Origin: Phytophthora sp. 'mugwort'
Taxonomy: Eukaryota > Oomycota > Peronosporomycetes > Peronosporales > Peronosporaceae
Reading direction: 5' to 3'
Length of the DNA: 64,000 bases
NCBI GenBank assembly: GCA_033558025.1
Contig: JAUCEF010000012.1
Location: 2,976,001 to 3,040,000, forward strand
Below are positions 45,852-55,045 of this stretch, piece after piece. How positions within the stretch are numbered: position 1 is the first letter of the stretch; each line of letters opens with the position of its first letter. A model generated the notes under the pieces. It was not told the origin of the DNA and did not search any database. It saw only the letters and a list, made by a program, of their open reading frames with translations. A program made the position numbers and the translations under genes.

Positions 45852-46937
45852 ATGAAGTTCTTCTCCATCGTTCTTTCCGCTTGTGTACTTCTGGAGGCTG
45901 CAGTTAATGGCTTGCCCATGATGCGCCAGGAAGCGGACGCTAGTGGCCCCTGCAGACTCACTGGCACCTACAAGGCGCATACCGACATCTCATCGTGTAA
46001 CACCGTCATCGTCGGGCCTCTAACTGTTCCAGCCGGTGTTCCATTGGACTTAAGCGCGGCCAAGTCTGGCGCTACCATCGAGTTCGTCGGCACCACTACT
46101 TTCGGCACCGCCAAGTGGGAAGGGCCTCTTGTGCGGGTGAGCGGAACCTCTCTAACTGTCAAAGGATCTGGCATACTAGACGGTCAGGGCGCATGGTACT
46201 GGAAGTATGGTACTTCGATTACTCGCCCGGTCTTCTTCAAGCTGCAAAACGTCGTCGGTTCCACAGTCTCGGGGTTTACTCTAAAGAATTCCCCTTTCCG
46301 TACATTCAGCCTCGTCACATGTAGGGATACAACTGTCAGTGGTCTCACGCTCGACTCCAGCTCTGGTAACGGCATTGCTAAGAACACGGACGGGTTTGGC
46401 CTGACCAAGAACGACCACGTGACCATTACGGGTAATAAGATCTACAACCAGGACGACTGTCTGGCCATGCAGTCCAGCACCAACACGTTTTTCACGAACA
46501 ACTACTGCAGTGGCAGCCACGGTATCTCCATCGGTTCGCTTGGTGGTCCTGCTGTCGATCAGTCCACTACCGTCCAGGGTCTCACCGTCCAGGGTAACAC
46601 CATCGTTAACAGCGACAATGGTCTTCGTATCAAGACCATCATCGGTTTGAAGGGGTTAATCACGGACGTCAAATACCGGAACAACAAGCTGGAAAACGTA
46701 GACAACGCCATTGCAATCCACTCCGACTACAGCCGGTCAAAGGGTGCCTACACGGATGCACCGACCAGTCAGGTGATCATCAAAGATATTACTGTGGAAG
46801 GTCTGACTGGCTCGGCCAAAAACATCTACGACATTGTAGTGAACCCGAAGACGGTGTCAAACTGGAAGTTTTCGGGTATCACTGTTTCCGGCGCGAAGGG
46901 CGTCTGCAAGGGTCAACCGAATGGCATCAGCTGCTAG
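45852..46937 (+). CDS. PG5: secreted polygalacturonase (GH28), right palindrome copy
   Basis: This is the same 361-residue protein as PG4, from ATG 45852 to TAG 46935-46937. It has the signal peptide, LPMMRQEAD, the N-terminal Cys pair region (CRLTGTYKAHTDISSC), and the GH28 set with Asp 180, Asp 201-202, His 223 and Arg 259. As in PG4, residue 183 is Gly (NTDGFG) where PG2, PG3 and PG6 have Asp, so the change came before the inverted duplication. The nearest neighbour is PG6, 0.65 kb downstream on the same strand, of equal length and with the same FKGxCKGQP-like end region. Confidence 0.94.
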   Translation: MKFFSIVLSACVLLEAAVNGLPMMRQEADASGPCRLTGTYKAHTDISSCNTVIVGPLTVPAGVPLDLSAAKSGATIEFVGTTTFGTAKWEGPLVRVSGTSLTVKGSGILDGQGAWYWKYGTSITRPVFFKLQNVVGSTVSGFTLKNSPFRTFSLVTCRDTTVSGLTLDSSSGNGIAKNTDGFGLTKNDHVTITGNKIYNQDDCLAMQSSTNTFFTNNYCSGSHGISIGSLGGPAVDQSTTVQGLTVQGNTIVNSDNGLRIKTIIGLKGLITDVKYRNNKLENVDNAIAIHSDYSRSKGAYTDAPTSQVIIKDITVEGLTGSAKNIYDIVVNPKTVSNWKFSGITVSGAKGVCKGQPNGISC

Positions 46938-47591
46938 AAAACCGTACCAGTTCTTCTCTAAGAGCCCCTATATTTGTGTGTGGTTAAGCTTGAGAGTAAC
47001 GTAGAGCAGTGATACACTTAACAACAAATAGTGGTCCGTGATGTTGTTGCTACCGATACAAATGGTGCACGTAGCTTAACTTCTGACTGGCTGGCATTCA
47101 GCTTTGCGGCACGGCTCGCCTTCTATAGTTTTTGAGCCAACCGCAGCACATCATGTGGACGTTCCGACCGCACGAACGCGATGCGACACAGCAACTTCAT
47201 GGTGCATTTGGCTCATGCTCGAGCGAGCAAGATCAGTACAGATATCGTGCATCAAAACCAGGTGTTGCGGACGAAAGCTGAAGACTAGCCCTACGGCCAA
47301 ACGATAGCAAAAGCCCATCCGAGTTATTCGACCATCGGTTCATTGTATCCCTACGACGCCGAGCGAATGGCAGTAAACTGAGCCATTTGGCGGCAACGAT
47401 GTCCAACGGCACATCCCGTTTCGATGCCCGGCGCGTGTGCGTGTACAGCTCGTCACTTCTGACCCAAGTCCAAGGTTTTCTCAGTACGGTAAGCGTATGT
47501 AGACCAAATCACTTGGTATCTCTGTTATCCATTCTTGAAAAACTTCCCACTGGCACAACACAGTCTACCAGCAGCAAGATCCCAGCCCACT

Positions 47592-48677
47592 ATGAAGCTC
47601 TTCGTCGCCGTCCTTGTAGCTCTCGCACTCCTCACTACCGGTGCAACAGGATCGCCCATGATGCGCCAAGAGACCGCGGCTGGCGACCCGTGCCATCTCA
47701 CCGGCAAGTATCAAGATGGCACGGACATTTCGTCGTGTGGCACCATCAATGTTGAGTCCCTCACTGTACCTGCTGGCGTCATCCTGGATCTGAGCAAGGC
47801 TAAGGACGGTGCCACCATTATCTTCACGGGCACCACCACCTTCGGTACCGCTAAGTGGAGTGGTCCTCTCGTGTCTATAAGCGGAAAGTCTCTTACCGTG
47901 AAGGGCACAGGCACGTTGGACGGTCAGGGAGCTTGGTACTGGCAGCAGGGGGGGTCGATCGCCCGACCGGTCTTCGTTAAACTGCAAAATGTCGTTAACT
48001 CAAACATTTCGGGCTTCACCGTTAAGAACTCTCCCTTCCGCACGTTCAGCATTGTCACCTGCGAGCAGACGACTCTAAGCGGCCTCACTTTAGATTCCAG
48101 CTCGGGTAACGGGCTTGCTCAAAATACAGACGGCTTTGACCTGACCAAGAACGACCACGTAACCATCACTGGCAACAAGATTTACAACCAAGACGACTGC
48201 CTCGCTATGCAGTCCAGTACGAACACCATCTTCAGTAACAACCATTGCAGTGGAAGTCATGGCATCTCGATCGGTTCAATTGGTGGCTCTGCCGTCGACC
48301 AGACAACGACGGTGTCGGGCCTCACTGTTCAGAGTAATACCATTGTCAACAGTGACAATGGCCTCCGTATCAAAACGCTCATCGGAATGAAAGGACTGGT
48401 CACTAACGTGAAATATATCAATAACCAGCTCGAGAACGTGAAATCCGCGATCGCTATCCACTCCGACTACAATAAATCCGCTGGGGCCTACACGGGAGCG
48501 GCCACAAGTCTAGTGAGGATTTCGGACATCACGGTTGATGGACTCACGGGTTCAGCGGGCCAAGTGTATGATATCGTGGTGAACCCGAGTGTAGTATCGG
48601 GCTGGACGTTCAACGGCATCACCGTGACGGGTGCCAAGGGCGTCTGCAAGGGCCAGCCCGGTAATATCAGTTGTTAA
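47592..48677 (+). CDS. PG6: secreted endo-polygalacturonase (GH28), intact
   Basis: A 361-residue protein starts at ATG 47592; an in-frame non-ATG extension to 47535 is rejected because the signal peptide begins at the ATG. After the signal peptide comes SPMMRQETAAG. The GH28 motifs are Asp 180 (NTDGFD), the pair Asp 201-202 (QDDC), His 223 (GSHGISIGSIGG) and Arg 259/Lys 261 (RIKT). It ends CKGQPGNISC, as do PG4/PG5 in form. It should be a secreted pectin-degrading enzyme. The clear CTCACTTTCC start-site element of the other copies is not seen; a weak TTATCCATTCTTG at about 47525-47540 may serve. Confidence 0.96.
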   Translation: MKLFVAVLVALALLTTGATGSPMMRQETAAGDPCHLTGKYQDGTDISSCGTINVESLTVPAGVILDLSKAKDGATIIFTGTTTFGTAKWSGPLVSISGKSLTVKGTGTLDGQGAWYWQQGGSIARPVFVKLQNVVNSNISGFTVKNSPFRTFSIVTCEQTTLSGLTLDSSSGNGLAQNTDGFDLTKNDHVTITGNKIYNQDDCLAMQSSTNTIFSNNHCSGSHGISIGSIGGSAVDQTTTVSGLTVQSNTIVNSDNGLRIKTLIGMKGLVTNVKYINNQLENVKSAIAIHSDYNKSAGAYTGAATSLVRISDITVDGLTGSAGQVYDIVVNPSVVSGWTFNGITVTGAKGVCKGQPGNISC

Positions 48678-49219
48678 GCGACCGCGGATCCGCTTACGCT
48701 ACGTTACTCAACGAGTTTGAGAGCATTGGGCAAACGAGAAACATTTGAGTGTTCCTTATTGTCCCAACTGGGAAAGCCCAAGGGTCTTATATTGAGCTGC
48801 TATGAGGCATACTGTTACTGCTGTATTTGAAGCCTCCCAATAAACTGAGTTTTAGTGCCTCCTCTTGCTCTCAATTGTACTCATCCTAGACCAAAACCCG
48901 AACCTAAACTCTTTTTTCCTTATTTTTCCAGGTCTAAGGTGTACAGTACAGTTATGTGTTTTAGCCACCTAAACTGCCTTGTCTTTTAAAGATGTAAATA
49001 TGACTTAAACCTGGAAAATACAAAACTAGAAGCACTCTTACATTGAATTCGTTCGGTTCTAGGTCATAGGTGGTTACCGTTTAGGCCTTAACAAACACAG
49101 CACGACCCACGCCATGAAAGGCAAGATAGACCGTGGGTGCATCTGCCGCTAGTGCAGCATGCTTCTGGACTGGGTGGACTAATTTGTGCAGGATGACTCG
49201 TTTTGAAATGGTCGTTAAT
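48678..49219. other. 3' flank of PG6 with an inverted repeat
   Basis: No gene. Contains the inverted-repeat element at about 48881-49072 and then the 3' end of LINE 2. Confidence 0.4.
48881..49072. repeat. About 190-bp MITE-like inverted repeat
   Basis: The left arm has TCCTAGACCAAAACCCGAAC and TTTTTCCAGGTCTAAG. The right arm has the imperfect complements TTAAACCTGGAAAATAC and CGGTTCTAGGTCATA. Part of the same sequence occurs singly and inverted at about 38783-38846. Confidence 0.55.
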
Positions 49220-52200
49220 GTGGCCTTCTATTTGGTGTTTATTTTTTTTTCTATAGAAGCCTGATATGTACTGAGACGCGAGACTATGTCTTGTGTCTGT
49301 CTGTCTATGGATGCCCGCAACATTCGCAGAGTGTTGCGGCACCGTGTCTCTGATGTAGTCATGAATGGCGCTGTGGTTGTTGTTCTGAAGTTGAAAATTC
49401 TGGTTCATACCAGTCGTGGCGAGGAATTCCGCTGTTTTGAGCCGCGCTTGTGTAGGCTGCTCCCATAATGTTCCAAACAAATTGTTATGGTTAGCCGAAG
49501 GGGTTCCAGGGTTCCAGCTTGTCATCACCTTTCTTCAGTTCCCTTCGTATTTTCTTGTCCAATGTGTTGATACGCAGGAATACCTGCTACACTGAAGTCT
49601 CTGTAGCAAGGACCTTGATGTCATGATGTATCACTTGAGATGCGACTTCAACTTGGTTGTCTTGCCCATTCAGGCAGATGCTGCCAGCTCTTGACGCTTC
49701 CCATGTTGTATCTTGTATGTGGGCGTATAGGACCCAGCCTCCAGTCCAGCCACCTCTCTCCTTAGTCTTGTACGCAATTTCCAGGCTCCAGGCTGGATAC
49801 TGGTTGTTGATGGGCTCCGGGCTGCGGTTTTCATAATTTGCTGGCATGTATCCAGGCATATTGCTTGAATTCGTTTAGCAGGGTTCCTTTTCCATGCACT
49901 GACAATTGCTTGGACTTGGTACATTCCTGCTGAGTGAATCGCCGCTTTCGTCGTTTCTTCATTGCTGATTTTGTCTTTGACTACTGATTCGACCCTAAGT
50001 CTCCACAGCATTGCTAGTGTTGTAGTTGTCCAAATTTTCCAGAGTAGATTCATTGCTGCGGTGTGATTGTGTATCCACCTTCCAATGCACTGTTGGGCAA
50101 TTGACAGAGAGGCAATCGTGATCGGCGGTGCACATCGACTGGCAACTACAGGTCGGAGATTCTAGAGTTGACCGCTGTTACACTTTCCCCCATCCATAAA
50201 CTAATTCATGAGTCCCACGATTTTGTTGCTTTTGCACAGTGCCAAATGATACGGTCTGTTGTTTCTCGAGACACGGGCATTCCGGGTCCGGGCACTGGCG
50301 TTCCGTGGACCATCCGTCGTGACGTAGGTTGAGCACACCCAGTGCGATCCGATATGTCGTCCAGTTTTGATCGTCCGTGAGAAGCCCTTCTCGCTTCCAA
50401 AATTGAGCTGGACTCTGTGTAATTGCTGCTTGGCCCCACACGGAGTTTGATACCCTTGATTTAATCTTCTCAATCATGGGGTTCAGGTCGTAGTCGTTGT
50501 GAAGTTTGGATCTCTTCGTTTGTTGTTTGTGGGGTGCTTGCTCAATGTGAATGGCAAGCGTCTCTGGGTTGGCACTCCATGGGTACGTACTAATATTCTC
50601 GGGTGCTATAAAACTAAATCCTACTTTTTTTCCAGGATTTCATCTCTCAATAGTCTGCGCTGGTTTGATAATCCTTGTCAATCCATTCAAGTTTCCATAG
50701 CACACCTTCCTGCCCTTTGGTCAAGTGGAATGCTGGTGGCCCTTTTGGTCTGCTGGTGCTAGCTGCAATTCTATGGGTCTCTCCTGTTTCCTGCAATGTC
50801 AAGTGAAGTTTTTGCTGGAGGTCAGGTACTGCCCACGGTTTCGGTTCTGACTCTGTGATACTCCACAAGTTCCAGGGTACACTTTTCAAGATACTTGTGC
50901 ACCAGTCCTTTGTAATCTGCGGGAACTTTGATTTGCTGTCAATGTTGTTCAACGGTGGCTTAATTTTCATGCAGTGGATACCCACGTCATCGTAGGCCCG
51001 GCCGCTAAATAGCACAATACCGCAAATTCTACACATGTTCATCATTGGGAAGTCTTTTTGTCGGAGGGTTCTCCCTTCGTTGTCTGTGATCACTGCGTTA
51101 GCATCCCATGCTGAATGGAGTAGTAAGTTAGCATCTGCTGGAAACTGAGCGATCCAGGGATTAGCCGTCGTGATGAATCCAAGTGTTCATTGGTCAATCC
51201 AATAACTGGATGCCTGTGTTTTGTTGCGGTTTTTCTTGTCTTTGGGTCTGGGCTGCTCCGCAATCAGCGTGTGAAGAGATTGGGTCTGCGCTTCCCACAG
51301 TTCCATTTTCCCCAAACACTGGGCAGATACTTGCAGCAAACCTCGGCTTTCTGTCATGGCATTGTTGATCATCCTATCAGAGGTAGGGCGGAAGCTGCAA
51401 CAAAAGGTATTATTGTTTTCTCCGGGTGAACTGCGGCATGCCATGCGGCCTTATAAACATCATCAGGTCCATTAATCCAGCGTTCAGCTAAGTTGCATCG
51501 AGTTGCTCGAAGAGCTCTTGCGATGTTCTGCAAACCGAGTCCTCCAGCTTGTCTGGTGTAAATATCAGTGCTGGGCCAAGTTTGTGTGTAAGCGAATCCA
51601 CACTTGTTGTTCCTTTCCAAATATTTTTTCTGAAGGTTCTCGAGCTTCTTTAGAGTTTTCTCTGGCGGCACATATTGCTTTCCCGTGAGCAATATTGCTG
51701 GAAGGGCAAATGCGTTGAATAATTGAATGCGCTGTGCTAATGAATTGCTCATTGTGGTGCAATCTGCAGTCGTCGCTGAATCTTTTCGATACGAATTCTC
51801 CAGTTTTCTGCCGTTGTGTCTCGAGTGCCAATCCAATACCCCGGTTGTCTGGTAGTTTCATTGGGTTGCAAGACTGGGTATCCATTCCATTTAGTCGGCG
51901 GGGGAGCGGAGGTTAGTCGAATCAGAATACTTTTGTACCGTTGTACACGTAGTCCAGAGAGATCTCCAAAACTGTCGAGAGTAATATTCACCGTATCAAT
52001 TACTTTGACTGAAGAGAGGGAGATGGTACTGTCGTCTACGAACCCCGAAAACTTGTACCGAATAGCTTGGATCCCAGCATGGGATGCCTTTAAGTTTTGG
52101 GTTTCGGTTGATTGCCTGAGCAAGGGTATCAATGGCTAAGTTGAAAATGAGGGGTGCTAATGGACAATCCCTGACGGATCCCGGACTTGATTTCCCAGTC

Positions 52201-54240
52201 TTGCAAAGATTGTCCATTGACTAAGAACCTTGTTGTTGTGCCTTCATGAAATAATCGAATCAAATTGATAAATTTTGAAGAAAATCCATACTCTCTAAGG
52301 ACAAGCGTGATGAAGTGTCGATCAAAAAAGTATCATATGCTTTTCGGATGTCGATACGCATTGCGGACTTGCCATCTTCTCAGTCATCCGCATTGCTCTA
52401 TCCTTTTGTTTGTTCCTTTAGTTCCTGTTGGAAGAGGGTGGCTGGGTGGTTTGTCGAACGTCCTCTCACGAAACCGTGCTGCGACTCACTGATCAGTTTC
52501 GGAAGAAATTTCGTGTACTCGTTCTGCTAAAATTCTGCCAAAATGTTTGTATGCTGTATTCAGCAAGGAAATTGGTCTGTAGTCCATGGCATTGGTGGAG
52601 TCTCCATTCTTTCTAAGAGGCACAATAGCTGCCTGAAGGAAAGATTCAGGTACCCCTTTGCCTTCGAGAATTGCGTTGAACAGTTTGTTAGGCCCGGAGC
52701 TAATTCGTCTTTAAAATCTTTGTAGAAATCATTATTGAGTCCAGTTGTGCCACCCCTTTTGTGTCGTTTCAGCTGATCGATTGCGGTTCGTGTTTCCCCT
52801 TCGTGAATGGGAGCTACGAGGTTCTTTGCTTCCTCTTCTGTGAGTTGTTGTTTCGCAGGAATTTGAACAAAATCCTGGAACTTTTGGTCGATCTGCCCGG
52901 GCGGAGTGGTGGCGTGGGAGGCTCCAAGAATATGGTGCCACTCCGAAGCCATCCTTTCCTCTATTGAATAGTCCTCTTTGTAAAAAAAAAGTGACCTGCG
53001 GAAGGTTCAATCGCCGATATTGTTTGGTCCCGTTGTCTGTCTGCGTTTCTTTTGAAGAATAGTCTGGTATTTTCTGTTGTCGACTGTAGGTTACGCCCAA
53101 ATAAGCGCGCCGCCACTCGTCGTGCTTCCATACATTCTGCTGCTTGAATTTCCTGTCTGGATTCGAACAGTGTCCTGGTTGCTGCTCTGATGATGTCGAA
53201 ATATCATCTCGATTGTCTTCGGTTGTCAGTCTTGACTTCTTGGAGGATCGTTGGATACTAACTACCACGCTGTCCCATTCGTTAATCGGATTTTAACACG
53301 CTTCAAATGGATCCATGATTTTGCTGAGCTTGGATGCAATGGCTTCCTGAACTCGTTGTGGTCGACCGCTTGCAACTGGGTAGTACTGCGTCGTTCTGAT
53401 TTGTTGTTTTGAACTGTTGACCGGAGATAGTTCTAGCCGCACTTCACGATGGTCTGAGTCCCACGTGGCTGCGTTGGCTTCAATCGATTGTACTTGAGTC
53501 TAAGGCTCTCCTTTAACATAAAATCGATCAATTCTGCTAGCGCCGTCTTTGCTTCAGAAGGTGAAGTATTTCAGGGGATCATATTCTTCTTCATCATCAA
53601 CTAATTGGCGGGTCAACGTTATCGTATTGGTTAAGTCATGTTTTCGTGCTAGTCGTTTGAGGACCGGGCTTTTGGGCGGGCCTCTACTAGCAGTTCGGTG
53701 AATTCGTCGATCTTTTGCGGGATTCAGTACACAGCTAAAATCTCCCCCCAGTATGATTGATTTATGCTTGGAAATCCACGGTTCTAAGTCGGCGTAAAAT
53801 TGTTCTTGTTCACTTTTGTCAGTCGGAGCGTACACGTTTAGTAGTAGCCAGTGGTCAAATTTCACCGCCATTACCCGCGATGCCCAGCTGCCCGGTTGCC
53901 AGGGTTTTATCCGTTCACTAATTTCTGGTGTTACCAGGATGCCTAATCCAGCAGATTTAGACTGTGTGGTAGTCCAGTAACTGAGTGTGTTTGTCGGGAT
54001 TTGTCCGTCTCCAGGTTCGGTCTCATTGATCGGTCTGTTCCTGGATGCGATTGTCATCATGTAGTTGGGTATCTTGAGTAAATATAACGTCCGGATTTTT
54101 ACTGCCTTTTCGCCGACTCTATCCGCTCATCCATTGTCGTCGTGATTTGGCTGTAAAGCCCCGGAGGCTTTGAGTAGGTTTTTGCCTTTTTGCTGTATCC
54201 CGATCTTCTTGGCCGGTCCGATATTGTCTCGCTTTGAAGT
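49220..54240 (-). mobile_element. L1-like non-LTR retrotransposon (LINE 2), nearly full-length but decayed
   Basis: On the minus strand the order is APE-type endonuclease, then reverse transcriptase, then a zinc-finger tail. The endonuclease frame 54060-53554 has WASRVMAVKFDHWLLLNVYA and SIILGGDFSCVLNP. Linker and RT follow from about 53270, with palm motifs RGGTTGLNNDFYKDF (about 52760), FVDDSTISLSS in 52132-51749 and later LPPEKTLKKLENLQKKY-type sequence. The tail at about 50300 has CPDPECP with an ETTDRIIWHC continuation in another frame, the zf-RVT pattern. The 3' end shares GTGGCCTTCTATTT with LINE 1. Stops and frameshifts abound. Same family and orientation as LINE 1. Confidence 0.85.
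53554..54060 (-). pseudogene. APE-type endonuclease part of LINE 2
   Basis: This 168-residue frame holds the best preserved LINE domain. GLGILVTPE, LLLNVYAPTD and ILGGDFSCVLNPAKDRR are characteristic of exonuclease-endonuclease-phosphatase folds that nick target DNA. The N-terminal strands (a PDVIF-like segment) lie in another frame at about 54090-54160, so the domain is broken. Confidence 0.75.
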
Positions 54241-54251
54241 GTTGCTGTCGG

Positions 54252-54829
54252 GCGATCGCCAGGGATCCCGAGTATGGCATTGTATTTTCAACAATGTTTT
54301 ATGAAACCATCGAATAATTTATTTTCCGCTTCCTCTGGATAAAATGGATAATTTATTTGAATACAGAACCACCTTCCATAACTGTCAAAACCCCTCCTTA
54401 AATTATGGAGCTCTTACGGAGTGAGTGCCGATGTTGCCGCGCCAAGAGATCTCCAAGCTACCGTTTTTGTCTAGCTCTAACAGCCAGTTGTTCCGCCCAC
54501 TCCAACATCGCCGAGCGCTTTTTCAGTGTCGTTTTGAGGGCGATGTATGGACAGGGGCGCCATCGCTGCAACCGATCACACTCGATATGGTTCTATTTTT
54601 TTAGGCATAAGAGCGAGTATTGGACAGCTCGCTCGGTCGATGAGGCTACAAGATAATTGCACATGATATTCTGCATTGCTTTAATGATCTTCATTATGAC
54701 ATTATTTACTGTCTGCCTTGCAACGATGTATTATGAATGTTCTGTCGGTATGGAGCCGATGTCATCATTTATGCTGGGTGCAGGCCTCCGATAAATAAAA
54801 ATGCCATACTCGGGATCCCTGGCGATCGC
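54252..54829. repeat. 29-bp perfect inverted repeat flanking a 520-bp segment
   Basis: Bases 54252-54280 (starting GCGATCGCCAGGGATCCCGA) are the exact complement of 54801-54829. The segment between them holds the hAT relic. They may be terminal repeats of a deletion derivative or an inverted duplication; no target duplication was found. Confidence 0.75.
54405..54656 (+). pseudogene. hAT transposase C-terminal (dimerisation) fragment
   Basis: The frame starts at an ATG but is a fragment. SNIAERFFSVVLRAMYGQ followed by HKSEYWTARSVDEATR is the usual hAT C-terminal dimerisation region. The catalytic part is absent. It lies between two 29-bp inverted repeats. Confidence 0.6.
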
Positions 54830-55045
54830 GTCCCAAATCGGTGAATTTGCATGAGTCTGAAGGGAAAGACAGCTTTGTTGGAGTTGTGTCGAGTCGTCAA
54901 CATGGTAGTAATGTGATGCTATCTGCTGAGACCGGGTGTTCCGCCTTCGATCGGGTTCAAAGCTCTCATAGAGCACTTGCCTTGTCTTTGCGCGAATACC
55001 ATTCCCAGCTGCATTCCGAAATTTGTAATCAACAGCACTCCTCCG

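Larger units (their letters stand above)
45471..47290 (+). repeat. Right arm of the PG palindrome
   Basis: Inverted copy of 43465-45284. It holds PG5. The outer end at 47290 (GAAGACTAGCC) is followed by unique sequence leading to PG6. Confidence 0.95.

Noticed and set aside
43465..47290. Palindrome as a plain transposon like the one at 56 kb
   Set aside because: No target duplication or transposase is found at its ends, and the arms consist of a host gene with its promoter.
47525..47707. Minus-strand frames overlapping the PG genes (for example 47525-47707, 26383-26847, 60989-61372)
   Set aside because: They are shadows of the polygalacturonase codon pattern and have no motifs of their own.
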